A DNA stretch of 64,000 bases from Nocardia paucivorans NBRC 100373. GTDB taxonomy: Bacteria > Actinomycetota > Actinomycetes > Mycobacteriales > Mycobacteriaceae. Both the position numbers and the translations under genes were made by a program. The stretch spans positions 62,001-126,000 of the forward strand of contig NZ_BAGE01000035.1 in assembly GCF_000308675.1 (NCBI RefSeq), read 5' to 3'. A model generated the notes under the pieces. It made no database searches and was not told the DNA's origin. It saw only the letters and a program-made list of their open reading frames with translations. Shown in pieces: positions 1 to 7,910 of the stretch; the first letter of the stretch is position 1; the number at the start of each line of letters is the position of its first letter.

Positions 1-306
1 GACCACAGCAACCGTCAGCGACGTGAGGCCGCCGAGCGCATGGCACTCAACGCTCCCATTCAGGGCACCGCCGCCGACATCATCAAGGTGGCGATGATCA
101 ATGTGTACCGGGCCATCGCCGAGGCCGGGCTGCGCTCGCGCATGCTGCTGCAGATCCACGACGAGTTGGTGTTCGAGGTCGCACCCGGGGAACGCGAGGC
201 CCTGGAGTCCCTGGTGCGGGAGCAGATGTCCTCCGCCATCGAGCTCTCGGTTCCGCTGGATGTCTCGGTTGGCACCGGCCCCAGTTGGGACACCGCCGCG
301 CATTGA
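1..306 (+). CDS. polA: DNA polymerase I, C-terminal end (5' truncated by window)
   Basis: The frame is open from the first base and encodes the last 101 residues of a family A DNA polymerase. The segment ERMALNAPIQGTAADI is the conserved palm-domain stretch after the O-helix, and QIHDELVFEV is motif C with the catalytic His-Asp-Glu. The enzyme fills gaps in nucleotide excision repair and removes Okazaki primers. Its place just before rpsA matches the mycobacterial order polA-rpsA. The stop TGA lies at 304-306. The rest of the gene lies before the window. Confidence 0.95.
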   Translation, partial: DHSNRQRREAAERMALNAPIQGTAADIIKVAMINVYRAIAEAGLRSRMLLQIHDELVFEVAPGEREALESLVREQMSSAIELSVPLDVSVGTGPSWDTAAH

Positions 307-906
307 CGTGTTCGGCCTCTGAGGCGCGAGCGACTCCCGCGTATCGTGTACCTCCGCGCCCCGAGAGCCGGGTTTTCGACCCGGTGCTTTCGGGGTGCGG
401 AGATACGGGACGGGTTGCGGACTCCGGCCCCGCGGGCGCGAGCCCGCGCGAATCGCGGGCAGAAATATCCGACCCGGTCGGTTTCTCGGATGATTCCCGA
501 CGAGTCGGGTGGGTTCGTTATCCGTAGGTGATTTATCGATGGAATATGCGCGTCCGGGCGGGGCCGGTTGTGATGCGAGACATGGGCCGGTGCGGCGCGT
601 AGGGCTGTGAGCAGGTCAAACAGTACTTACGAGTAGGAAAAAGGGCCGCCGAATATGGTTGCCATCGAGATACGAAGTCTTTATTCTCGAATGCGTGCAG
701 ATTCCCGCCGACCCCCGTGCCGCGCTGAAGGTTGACCTCGGCAGCGTTGTACTTCCGCTCACCACCAGGGTGTCGGGTCGGCTACTGCTCGTAGTAGCTC
801 GCCCGTAGCGGGGTCTATTCGGACCGGCCCCTCGCTGCGGGCTGTTACTTGTTTGCTGGTCCCCCTCTGACTACCGAAAACTATTCTTCGGGAAGACCTA
901 CGTGCC
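307..906. other. 600-bp intergenic region with two GC-rich hairpins
   Basis: No convincing gene was found in any frame. After polA there is a hairpin at 368-384 (CCGGGT, five-base loop, ACCCGG) and a second at 431-448 (CGCGGGC/GCCCGCG). They could end polA transcription, but neither has a U-tract. The stretch around 640-690 is richer in A+T than its surroundings. Short open frames here have Arg/Pro/Ser-rich compositions typical of GC-driven noise. Confidence 0.5.
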
Positions 907-1341
907 ATGACCATGCTGACCCTGGACAGTGATGAATTCAGTGCGTTCGCGCCGAGAAGCCTGCGGGCAGAGAGCGCGAACCTGACCCCCGCCCAATTCC
1001 ACGACAAATACGGTGAATGCGGCGGTTCCATTCGACTCGACGCCTGGTCGTCGACCGGAGACCGGAATGGCGCATTCACCGCCACTCTCGATTTCGCCGG
1101 TCGGGTGAAGACCGTCGTCGCCGCCGGTAGCCCGGTGGCGGCCATGACCTCGGCCCTGTACGAGGCGGGCTATCCGGTCGAGATTTTGCAGTTCCACCAG
1201 CGCCGGACCGCCGAGGGCACCGCGACCTATATGCAGTGCGAGTTCGACGGCCGCCGGGGTTGGGGCGTCGCCTTGGCCGCCGACGGTGCGGAATCCTCGG
1301 TGCGCGCCATGATAGCGAGCGTCAATCGACTCGGCGCCTGA
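907..1341 (+). CDS. free-standing LeuA-type allosteric (regulatory) domain protein
   Basis: The 144-residue protein aligns by eye with the C-terminal regulatory domain of 2-isopropylmalate synthase. It has an alternating strand/helix core around residues 55-90 (AGSPVAAMTSALYEAGYPVE) and ends with WGVALAADGAESSVRAMI, which resembles the WGVGIAP...SLRAVVSAVNRA end of mycobacterial LeuA. The TIM-barrel catalytic domain is absent, so it is not itself a synthase. Free-standing copies are known in actinobacteria. It might bind leucine or a related amino acid, or pair with a full-length LeuA, but this is inference. The ATG start has only a weak ribosome binding site. It converges on the thioredoxin gene across a terminator. 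Confidence 0.75.
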   Translation: MTMLTLDSDEFSAFAPRSLRAESANLTPAQFHDKYGECGGSIRLDAWSSTGDRNGAFTATLDFAGRVKTVVAAGSPVAAMTSALYEAGYPVEILQFHQRRTAEGTATYMQCEFDGRRGWGVALAADGAESSVRAMIASVNRLGA

Positions 1342-1390
1342 GGCGGCGTGAACGAAATCGACTGCGCGGCAACGGAATAGCGAACAACAA

Positions 1391-1428
1391 CGGCGGGCCG
1401 TTCATCTTTTCGGGTGAACGGCCCGCCG
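1391..1428. terminator. bidirectional hairpin terminator
   Basis: A perfect 14-bp inverted repeat (CGGCGGGCCGTTCA and its complement, ten-base loop) lies between the convergent LeuA-like and thioredoxin genes. There is no long U-tract, as is common for actinobacterial terminators. Confidence 0.75.
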
Positions 1429-1485
1429 TCGTACCGTCTGTTCGCGGCCGCTTGTCGCGACCATTCCCCCGGAGTCGCTAGGCGA

Positions 1486-1869
1486 CTATTCGGCGGCCTG
1501 GCCGTTCTGTGCCTGCTGCTCGGCGATCTGCCGGCGGACCTCGTCCATATCCAAGGCCTTCACCTGGGTCACCAGGTCCTCCAGCGCGGCGGGGGGCAGT
1601 GCGCCCGGCTGCGCGAAGACCAGCACACCTTCGCGGAAGGCCATGATGGTGGGGATGGACTGGATATTGGCGGCCGCCGCCAATCCCTGTTCGGCCTCGG
1701 TGTCGACCTTTCCGTGCACCACATCGGGGTGCTTCTCCGATGAAGCCTCGAAGGTCGGTGCGAAGCTGCGGCACGGGCCGCACCACGAGGCCCAGAAATC
1801 GACGAGTACCACGTCGTTTCCGGTGACGATCTCATCGAAGTTCTGTTCTGTCAGCGTCTGGGTGGCCAT
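1486..1869 (-). CDS. thioredoxin
   Basis: The product is 127 residues with the classical WCGPC redox motif (W29-C33) after the strand VVLVDFWAS and the cis-proline in SIPT (P73). It is a cytosolic dithiol-disulfide oxidoreductase. The C-terminus carries about 20 extra residues rich in Glu/Gln/Ala beyond the usual thioredoxin fold. ATG 1869 is preceded by AGAGGAC and gives the expected N-terminus, whereas the longer frame adds 16 residues with no family match. It stands alone. Thioredoxins with such tails are frequent in Nocardia and Mycobacterium beside the primary TrxA, so this is probably not the only thioredoxin of the cell. Confidence 0.93.
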   Translation of the reverse strand: MATQTLTEQNFDEIVTGNDVVLVDFWASWCGPCRSFAPTFEASSEKHPDVVHGKVDTEAEQGLAAAANIQSIPTIMAFREGVLVFAQPGALPPAALEDLVTQVKALDMDEVRRQIAEQQAQNGQAAE

Positions 1870-2058
1870 GGCGTCCTCTCGTTTCGGTATGCGGTGCAAC
1901 GTCGACGCCGGCCGCAATGTTCCACAGCGGTGTCGGACGCCGCGGGTGTTCGGGTCCTGTTCGGTGATCGGGCGGGTGAGGTGACGATCGCCCGGTGGCG
2001 AACAGGGCGCCGGACCGCGCTGTGCGGCCGTGCCCGGTCACCTCCCGTGCGTCGAGGA

Positions 2059-2604
2059 TCATTCGACCTCGGTGATCGGCCACGCTCGCCGCTGATCACC
2101 GTCCCATCTCCGGATACCCACCACCGTAGCCGTGGAATCCCGATCGGACGCCACCGCCCGTACCGCCTCGCCCAGTCGGTGCGGCAGGATGCGCCGGGCC
2201 AGGGTGATATGGGGGGTCCAGTGATCCGGTCGTAGATTCGCCGGTACGCCGGGGCACGGTTCCAGGAGTTGGTAGATCCGGCGGTGCCAGCCCAGCAGCG
2301 GTTCGGACGGGACCACCAGCCGTACCAGGATGGGTCGACGGGCGCCGAAGACCAGTACCCCGCCCAGCCGCACCGGAAACGGTCGGAACTGCAGTTCCTC
2401 CAGTGCGTGCTCGATGCGCGGCCAGATCTGGGCGGCGACACCCACCGTGATGTGCGGTCGATGCCGTGGGCCGGCCGCCGCACCGTGATCGGTGGAACCG
2501 CTGCGCCCGAGGCTGGGTAGCCCGGCCTCGATCAACATCTCCCACTGCCGTCGGATGGTCTCCTCCGATGTCTCGTCCAGCACCAGTTCGACCGACTGCA
2601 CCAT
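2059..2604 (-). CDS. 2'-5' RNA ligase family protein (2H phosphoesterase)
   Basis: The 181-residue protein has the two H-x-T-x signatures that define the 2H phosphoesterase superfamily: H51-I-T53 (PHITVGV) and H132-I-T134 (PHITLAR). Members hydrolyse or ligate 2'-5' or cyclic phosphodiesters in RNA or nucleotides, and the substrate cannot be told from sequence. The ATG at 2604 opens directly into a strand (SVELVLD). No operon partner is obvious; the thioredoxin gene lies 190 bp downstream on the same strand. Confidence 0.85.
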   Translation of the reverse strand: MVQSVELVLDETSEETIRRQWEMLIEAGLPSLGRSGSTDHGAAAGPRHRPHITVGVAAQIWPRIEHALEELQFRPFPVRLGGVLVFGARRPILVRLVVPSEPLLGWHRRIYQLLEPCPGVPANLRPDHWTPHITLARRILPHRLGEAVRAVASDRDSTATVVGIRRWDGDQRRAWPITEVE

Positions 2605-2675
2605 GCCGCGAGCTTATGTCTCGGCGTCCATGGGGTGGGGCGGTTCGGTGGGGCCTGTCGTTCCTACTAGCTCGA

Positions 2676-2702
2676 TGATATTGTGGTGATATCACTTTGA
2701 TA
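2676..2702. promoter_or_regulatory. TGATAT-rich operator upstream of the SPFH gene
   Basis: A 27-bp stretch contains TGATAT, the perfect palindrome GTGATATCAC (2686-2695) and the overlapping inverted repeat TATCA-CTT-TGATA (2690-2702). It is AT-rich against a GC-rich background and lies just before the ribosome binding site GGGAGG of the gene starting at 2716. Several half-sites in one turn suggest cooperative binding by a small dimeric repressor. The ribbon-helix-helix protein encoded downstream is a candidate; that link is inference. Confidence 0.6.
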
Positions 2703-2715
2703 GTGGGAGGATGTC

Positions 2716-3600
2716 ATGGAGTTTCGGAACGCCGCGCGGGTCAACGGGTTCGTGGTGCTGCTGGTGTGGTTGGTACCGTTCGTCGCGTTGACCGTGGCCG
2801 CGATATTCGGATTCGTCGCCGCCGGTCGCGACCACAATGCGGGAGCGCTGGTCGGTGCCATTGCCGCCTGCGTGCTGTTGGTGGTGCTGCTGCTCGCGAT
2901 CAGCGGGCTCACCGTGGTGAATCCGAACGAGGCCAAGGTGGTGCAGTTCTTCGGCCGATACATCGGTTCGGTGAGTGAGCCCGGTTTCTTCTCGGTGCTG
3001 CCGCTGACCGGTCGGCGCAGTATTTCGCTGCGGGTGCGTAACTTCGAGACGCAGAAGCTCAAGGTCAACGATGCCGACGGCAATCCGGTCGAAATCGCCG
3101 CGGTGGTGGTGTACCGGGTGGTCGACAGCTTCAAGGCGGCCTTCGCGGTCGACGACTACGAGGAATACGTGGCCACCCAATCCGAGGCCGCGGTGCGTCA
3201 TCTGGCCACCACCCACCCCTACGACGCGCACGACGACGATCGCACCAGCCTGCGCGACGGCACCGAGGTCGCCGAGGAGCTGACCGTCGAACTGCGGGAG
3301 CGCACCGAGACCGCCGGAATCGAGATCATCGAGGCCCGGATCACCCACCTGGCCTATGCTCCGGAGATCGCCCAGGCGATGTTGGTGCGTCAGCAGGCCG
3401 CGCAGGTGGTGGCCGCTCGAACCCGGATCGTCGAGGGTGCAGTGGGTATGGTGCGGCTGGCGCTGGACCGGTTGGTCGAGGAGGGCATGGTGGAGCTGGA
3501 CGAGGAGCGCAAGGCCGCCATGGTGTCGAACCTGCTGGTAGTTCTGTGCGGGGATCGGCCGACCCAGCCCGTGGTCAACACCGGAACCCTCTACGCCTGA
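2716..3600 (+). CDS. SPFH/band 7 membrane protein
   Basis: The 294-residue protein has two hydrophobic segments at about 12-38 and 46-66. A stomatin/prohibitin (SPFH) domain follows: NPNEAKVVQFFGRYIGSV, GFFSVLPL, the strand-rich core to about residue 200, then an Ala/Gln-rich helix (AYAPEIAQAMLVRQQAAQVVAARTRI is the family signature region). SPFH proteins form oligomeric scaffolds on the cytoplasmic membrane and organise other membrane proteins. The start ATG follows GGGAGGATGTC. The gene is followed after nine bases by a 56-codon gene for a ribbon-helix-helix-like protein, so the two probably form one transcript. Confidence 0.88.
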   Translation: MEFRNAARVNGFVVLLVWLVPFVALTVAAIFGFVAAGRDHNAGALVGAIAACVLLVVLLLAISGLTVVNPNEAKVVQFFGRYIGSVSEPGFFSVLPLTGRRSISLRVRNFETQKLKVNDADGNPVEIAAVVVYRVVDSFKAAFAVDDYEEYVATQSEAAVRHLATTHPYDAHDDDRTSLRDGTEVAEELTVELRERTETAGIEIIEARITHLAYAPEIAQAMLVRQQAAQVVAARTRIVEGAVGMVRLALDRLVEEGMVELDEERKAAMVSNLLVVLCGDRPTQPVVNTGTLYA

Positions 3601-3609
3601 CCGCCGCCG

Positions 3610-3780
3610 ATGGTCGATCGCAAGAAGGTGCTGCTACGGCTCGACCCGGCCGTGTACGAGGCCCTTGCCCGCTGGGCGGCCGACGATTTGCGCAGCGTCA
3701 ACGCGCAGATCGAGTTCGCCCTCCGGTTGGCACTCGAACAGGCGGGGCGGAAACCGCGCACCGGAGGTGAGGGCACCTGA
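3610..3780 (+). CDS. small ribbon-helix-helix (Arc-type) protein
   Basis: A 56-residue protein starts with MVDRKKVLLRLDPAVYEALA, a short basic beta strand followed by a helix. The second helix is WAADDLRSVNAQIEFALRLAL and the tail is basic. This is the layout of Arc/MetJ-type ribbon-helix-helix DNA-binding proteins, in which the strand (here VLLRL) contacts the operator. It starts nine bases after the SPFH stop and is probably co-transcribed. By analogy with other RHH proteins it may repress its own operon through the TGATAT repeats at 2676-2702. A role as an antitoxin is less likely because no toxin gene is adjacent. Confidence 0.8.
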   Translation: MVDRKKVLLRLDPAVYEALARWAADDLRSVNAQIEFALRLALEQAGRKPRTGGEGT

Positions 3781-3835
3781 ACGACCGTCCGGACCGCGCC
3801 GGCGACCGGGCGGTCGCGGCCGTTCGAGGGGCGGG

Positions 3836-3899
3836 GTCAGTGGGGTTTGTGGTCAGTGGGGTTTGTGGTCAGTGGGGTTTGTGGTCAGTGGGATTTGTG
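3836..3899. repeat. 16-bp tandem repeat, four copies
   Basis: GTCAGTGGGGTTTGTG is repeated four times head to tail at 3836, 3852, 3868 and 3884. The last copy differs by one base (G to A). The array runs into the last codons of the minus-strand methyltransferase, whose TGA stop at 3885-3887 sits inside copy four. Each unit also contains a minus-strand TGA, so array growth or shrinkage would not extend the protein. Confidence 0.95.
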
Positions 3900-4733
3900 A
3901 CTGACGAAGATCGCGGTCCCGGGGAAGTACTGCCCGCGCAGGGGACTCCACTGCCCCCATTCCCGGTCCAGCCATTCCGGCCATTCCGGTTCCACGATGT
4001 CGTCCAGTACCAATCCGGCACCCACGATCTCCCGCACCCGGTCGCCGATGGTGCGGTGATGCTCTACGTAGACGGGCTCACCATTGCCGTCGACCTCGGT
4101 ATAGGGGGTGCGATCGAAGTACGGCACGGTGGCGACGAGGCCCTTGGGCCCGGGATCGTCCGGGAAGATCCACCGCATCGGATGGTTCACCGAGAACACC
4201 CATCGCCCGCCGGGGCGTAGGATCCGGGCGACCTCCCGCATCACCTGCGCGGAATCGGCGACGAACGGCACCGCGCCGAATGCCGAACACGCCAGATCGA
4301 ACGATTCGTCCGAGAACGGCAGCGCCTCCGCATCGGCCTGGACGAGCGGCACCCGCGGCCCGCCTCGCGCCATGGCGGCCAGTCCACGGGAGAGCATCCC
4401 CATCGAGAGGTCCAGGCCCACCGTCGTGGCGCCCTGTCCGGTCAACCAGCGGGCGCACGGCGCCGACCCGCAGCCGATCTCGAGCACGCGCTTGCCCGCC
4501 ACCTCGCCGAGCAACCGCATATCGCCCTCGTGCAGGCCCTCCGGACACCAGATGAACTCCCCGCCGGGGGAGTCCACCCCCAGGAATCCGGCGTGGGTGT
4601 CGTGATACTGCTCGGCGTCGGCGTCCCACCAGCGCCGGCTGGCGCGTCGACTGGCAGCGGAACCGATCCGGTCTCGGCCCACCCCCACGGTTCCCAACCG
4701 GGCATTCGCCTGCGCATGACGTTCTTCCGACAC
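3885..4733 (-). CDS. class I SAM-dependent methyltransferase
   Basis: The product is 282 residues. Motif I of the Rossmann methyltransferase fold is VLEIGCGS (83-90), the acidic end of strand 2 is in VGLDLS, and ALPFSDESFDLA with ILRPGGRWVFSV are motifs II-III of the Methyltransf_11/25 type. The N-terminal RRWWDADAEQYHDTH is typical of a conserved actinobacterial subgroup of unknown substrate. The start is GTG. The gene is divergent from rpsA. The C-terminus, SHKSH, is encoded by the edge of the tandem repeat array and may vary between strains. Confidence 0.9.
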   Translation of the reverse strand: MSEERHAQANARLGTVGVGRDRIGSAASRRASRRWWDADAEQYHDTHAGFLGVDSPGGEFIWCPEGLHEGDMRLLGEVAGKRVLEIGCGSAPCARWLTGQGATTVGLDLSMGMLSRGLAAMARGGPRVPLVQADAEALPFSDESFDLACSAFGAVPFVADSAQVMREVARILRPGGRWVFSVNHPMRWIFPDDPGPKGLVATVPYFDRTPYTEVDGNGEPVYVEHHRTIGDRVREIVGAGLVLDDIVEPEWPEWLDREWGQWSPLRGQYFPGTAIFVSHKSH

Positions 4734-5042
4734 CGGGCGATCCTATCCGGGCGATACCGGGGGCGGTGTTTGCGGTGACTCGTTCTCGGAGGTCTCGCCA
4801 TCCCGTGCCATCAGGCGGATTCGCGGGGGAATTCCCGGCGGATTCTCGGTGGATTCTCGGTGGATTCGCGGTGGATACGGCAAGATCATCGACGCGCCGT
4901 GGGGACCGGTTTGCCCGCCTTGCCAAAGGTCGCGTACGCTGAACGCGCGAATGATCACACCATATGCAGAGTGGTGTATCGCAGCGTACCGAAAGTTCCA
5001 ATGTCCGCAACCGACCACAATCCGTCCGGAGCAAACCGCCAC
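4734..5042. promoter_or_regulatory. intergenic region with rpsA promoter candidate and 11-bp repeats
   Basis: This region separates the divergent methyltransferase and rpsA genes. TTGCCC (4911-4916), an 18-bp spacer and TACGCT (4935-4940) form the best sigma-70-type promoter for rpsA and would give a 5' leader of about 95 bases. Upstream of it, at 4837-4880, are four imperfect 11-bp repeats of GGTGGATTCTC. Confidence 0.5.
4837..4880. repeat. 11-bp imperfect tandem repeat, four copies
   Basis: Consecutive units at 4837, 4848, 4859 and 4870 read GGCGGATTCTC, GGTGGATTCTC, GGTGGATTCGC and GGTGGATACGG. They lie about 30 bp upstream of the putative rpsA -35 box. The 11-bp spacing is close to one helical turn, so they could be stacked protein sites or simple slippage products. 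Confidence 0.85.
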
Positions 5043-6506
5043 ATGCCCACCACCATCACCTCGCCGCAGGTAGCCGTCAACGATATCGGCTCCGCCGAGG
5101 ACTTCCTCGCCGCCATCGACGCCACGATCAAGTACTTCAACGACGGCGATATCGTCGAAGGAACCATCGTCAAGGTCGATCGTGACGAGGTCCTGCTCGA
5201 CATCGGCTACAAGACCGAGGGCGTCATCCCGTCCCGCGAGCTCTCCATCAAGCACGATGTCGACCCCAATGAGGTCGTTTCCGTGGGCGATGAGGTGGAG
5301 GCGCTCGTCCTCACCAAAGAGGACAAAGAAGGCCGCCTGATCCTGTCGAAGAAGCGGGCGCAGTACGAGCGCGCGTGGGGCACCATCGAGGAGCTCAAGG
5401 AGAAGGACGAGGCCGTTCGCGGCACTGTGATCGAGGTCGTCAAGGGCGGTCTGATCCTCGATATCGGTCTGCGTGGCTTCCTGCCCGCCTCGCTGGTGGA
5501 GATGCGCCGGGTCCGCGATCTGCAGCCGTATGTCGGCAAGGAGATCGAGGCGAAGATCATCGAGCTGGACAAGAACCGCAACAATGTGGTTCTGTCCCGG
5601 CGTGCATGGCTGGAGCAGACCCAGTCCGAGGTGCGCAGCGAGTTCCTGCACCAGCTGCAGAAGGGCCAGGTCCGCAAGGGTGTGGTCTCCTCCATCGTCA
5701 ACTTCGGCGCCTTCGTCGACCTGGGCGGTGTCGACGGTCTGGTGCACGTCTCCGAGCTGTCCTGGAAGCACATCGACCACCCGTCCGAGGTCGTCGAGGT
5801 GGGCAACGAGGTCACGGTCGAGGTGCTCGATGTCGACCTGGATCGCGAGCGCGTCTCGCTGTCGCTGAAGGCCACCCAGGAAGATCCGTGGCGGCAGTTC
5901 GCCCGCACCCACGCGATCGGGCAGATCGTGCCGGGCAAGGTCACCAAGCTGGTTCCGTTCGGTGCGTTCGTGCGCGTCGAAGAGGGCATCGAGGGCCTGG
6001 TGCACATCTCCGAGCTGGCCGAGCGTCACGTCGAGGTGCCGGACCAGGTCGTGGCCGTGGGCGACGACGCGATGGTCAAGGTCATCGACATCGACCTGGA
6101 GCGGCGCCGCATCTCGCTGAGCCTCAAGCAGGCCAACGAGGACTACAGCCCCGAGTTCGATCCGTCGAAGTACGGTATGGCCGACAGCTACGACGAGCAG
6201 GGCAACTACATCTTCCCCGAGGGCTTCGACCCCGAGACCAACGAATGGCTCGAGGGCTTCGAGAAGCAGCGGGAAGAGTGGGAGAGCCGCTACGCCGAGG
6301 CCGAGCGGCGGCACAAGATGCACACCGCGCAGATGGAGAAGATGGCGGCCGACGCCGCGGCCGAGGCCGCGAACGGCGGCGCGGGCAACTACTCCTCCGA
6401 GAGCGGGGCCCAGGCCGCGTCCGGCCAGGGCGAGCCGGCCGGTGGTTCGCTGGCCAGCGACGCTCAGCTCGCCGCACTGCGCGAGAAGCTGTCCGGTAAC
6501 GCGTAG
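5043..6506 (+). CDS. rpsA: 30S ribosomal protein S1
   Basis: The 487-residue protein has four S1 (OB-fold) repeats at about 35-105, 120-190, 205-275 and 290-360, then an acidic and Ala/Gly-rich tail ending ASDAQLAALREKLSGNA. As I recall it, the sequence is nearly identical to mycobacterial RpsA, including the C-terminal motif near-shared with it. S1 binds mRNA upstream of start codons and helps load it on the 30S subunit. The start at 5043 (MPTTITSPQVAVND) is chosen by comparison with mycobacterial MPSPTVTSPQVAVND; an in-frame ATG at 5001 is an alternative that would add 14 residues. Confidence 0.97.
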   Translation: MPTTITSPQVAVNDIGSAEDFLAAIDATIKYFNDGDIVEGTIVKVDRDEVLLDIGYKTEGVIPSRELSIKHDVDPNEVVSVGDEVEALVLTKEDKEGRLILSKKRAQYERAWGTIEELKEKDEAVRGTVIEVVKGGLILDIGLRGFLPASLVEMRRVRDLQPYVGKEIEAKIIELDKNRNNVVLSRRAWLEQTQSEVRSEFLHQLQKGQVRKGVVSSIVNFGAFVDLGGVDGLVHVSELSWKHIDHPSEVVEVGNEVTVEVLDVDLDRERVSLSLKATQEDPWRQFARTHAIGQIVPGKVTKLVPFGAFVRVEEGIEGLVHISELAERHVEVPDQVVAVGDDAMVKVIDIDLERRRISLSLKQANEDYSPEFDPSKYGMADSYDEQGNYIFPEGFDPETNEWLEGFEKQREEWESRYAEAERRHKMHTAQMEKMAADAAAEAANGGAGNYSSESGAQAASGQGEPAGGSLASDAQLAALREKLSGNA

Positions 6507-6548
6507 ACCCCACGGCGGGTGATCCCCGCCGTGACGATGCCAGACGCC

Positions 6549-6585
6549 GAAGGCCCCGGTCCGTCCTCGACGGACCGGGGCCTTC
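6549..6585. terminator. bidirectional terminator after rpsA and the P450 gene
   Basis: A 15-bp perfect stem (GAAGGCCCCGGTCCG / CGGACCGGGGCCTTC, seven-base loop) lies between convergent rpsA and the P450 gene. A smaller hairpin, CACGGCGGG...CCCGCCGTG, precedes it at about 6512-6533. Confidence 0.85.
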
Positions 6586-6593
6586 GTCTGTGC

Positions 6594-7877
6594 TCAGTGG
6601 GCGGCCAGCATCGCGGGCATGGAGCGATAGGCATGCAGATTCCGCAGTGGATGGGGGATCGGCGGGCCATCCAGACGCAGATCCGGATGCCGGTCGAAAA
6701 GGGTGCGTAGCGCGATGGTGCCTTCCAATCGGGCCAGTCTGGCACCCAAACAGCCGTGTATCCCGCTGCTGAACGCGAGATGGTCCGCGGCGTTTTCCCT
6801 GCTCACATCGAATCGCTGCGGGTCGGGGAAGACCGCCGGATCGTTATTGGCACCCGCCAATGACAACAGGACCAGCGAACCCGATTTGATGTGCTCGCCG
6901 GCGATCTCGACATCACAGTTCGCGACCCGCCCGGTCATCCGTACCGGGCCGTCGTAGCGCAGGATTTCCTCGACCGCGTTGGGCCACAGCTGTGGTCGTT
7001 CGGCCAGTAGCTCCAGCTGGTCCGGGTGGCTCGTCAGCAGGACGATCCCATTGCCGAGCATATTCACCGTGGTCAGGAACCCGGCGTCCAGTAACAAGGC
7101 GGCATTGGCCACCTGCTCACGGCGGGTGAGCTCCTCGTCCGTTACCAACATGCCGAGCACCTTGTCGCCCGGTTCGGTGGCGAGCTCGTCGAAGTAGTGG
7201 TCGAAGTACTGCTTGACCTCGGCGAGGTCTTCGATGGCGTGGCGGTAGGTGGCCCAGGCCAGGCCGCGCTCGATCAGCGGTGCGCCGGTGTCCCCCCATT
7301 TCAGCAAGGTCGCGTGCATATCGGCCGGCAAACCGAGCATCTCGGCGATGATGGTGACCGGTAGCTGCGCGGAGAAGTCGTTGATCAGATCCGGGTGGGG
7401 TTTCGCTTCCAGGCGATCGAGGAGGTCGTCGGTCACTCGGGTGACCCGCTCCTCCAGCGCGTTGATCGCTTTCGGGCCGAATGCGTGCCGGACCGAGCGC
7501 CGGTACCGGGTGTGATCCGGTGGATCGGTCACCAGCATCGAGGGCGGTTCCCCGAGGTTGGGAAGTTCCAGATCCGTTTTGGTCAGTGTCCAACGGATCG
7601 GTTTCGGCAGGGCCGGATGATTGGGCGTCACCACCCCGAAGCGGCGATCCCGCAGGACGAGGCGACATACCTCGTAGTCCGCCGTGACGTGCACCCCCGA
7701 CATCCGGGGAACTCGTCCGCGCCGCCGGATTTCCTCGACATACGGCGACGAGCCGAGCAGACGATCCTGACCGACGGCGATCTGCCCGAGCGGATCGCCC
7801 CGACGAGCCGCCCACTGGAGGTAGGTCCGGACCAGGCCATGGGTGAGCAGCCACCGAATCCATGCGCGAGTCAACAT
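6594..7877 (-). CDS. cytochrome P450
   Basis: The 427-residue protein has the P450 landmarks: ExxR in the K helix (EEILRYDG), the heme-binding loop FSSGIHGCLG with the proximal cysteine near residue 376, and a PERF-like region (FPDPQRFDVSREN). It is a soluble bacterial monooxygenase that needs a ferredoxin partner, and none is encoded nearby. The I-helix motif reads DAGFLTTVN instead of the usual AGxE/DT, so the acidic partner of the conserved threonine is replaced by leucine. ATG 7877 follows GAGGAGATAGCA, a strong ribosome binding site, and excludes the longer frame. The divergent neighbour is a cholesterol-oxidase-like flavoprotein, so a lipid or steroid substrate is possible. Confidence 0.93.
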   Translation of the reverse strand: MLTRAWIRWLLTHGLVRTYLQWAARRGDPLGQIAVGQDRLLGSSPYVEEIRRRGRVPRMSGVHVTADYEVCRLVLRDRRFGVVTPNHPALPKPIRWTLTKTDLELPNLGEPPSMLVTDPPDHTRYRRSVRHAFGPKAINALEERVTRVTDDLLDRLEAKPHPDLINDFSAQLPVTIIAEMLGLPADMHATLLKWGDTGAPLIERGLAWATYRHAIEDLAEVKQYFDHYFDELATEPGDKVLGMLVTDEELTRREQVANAALLLDAGFLTTVNMLGNGIVLLTSHPDQLELLAERPQLWPNAVEEILRYDGPVRMTGRVANCDVEIAGEHIKSGSLVLLSLAGANNDPAVFPDPQRFDVSRENAADHLAFSSGIHGCLGARLARLEGTIALRTLFDRHPDLRLDGPPIPHPLRNLHAYRSMPAMLAAH

Positions 7878-7910
7878 TGCTATCTCCTCACTCCCCGGAC
7901 CCACCGCTCA

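Noticed and set aside
307-906. Several short open frames on both strands after polA
   Set aside because: Compositions are Arg/Pro/Ser-rich GC noise, with no ribosome binding sites and no family resemblance.
4743-6323. 526-codon open frame antisense to rpsA
   Set aside because: It is the mirror of a highly conserved ribosomal gene and its Leu/Gly/Asp-rich sequence is a codon-bias shadow.
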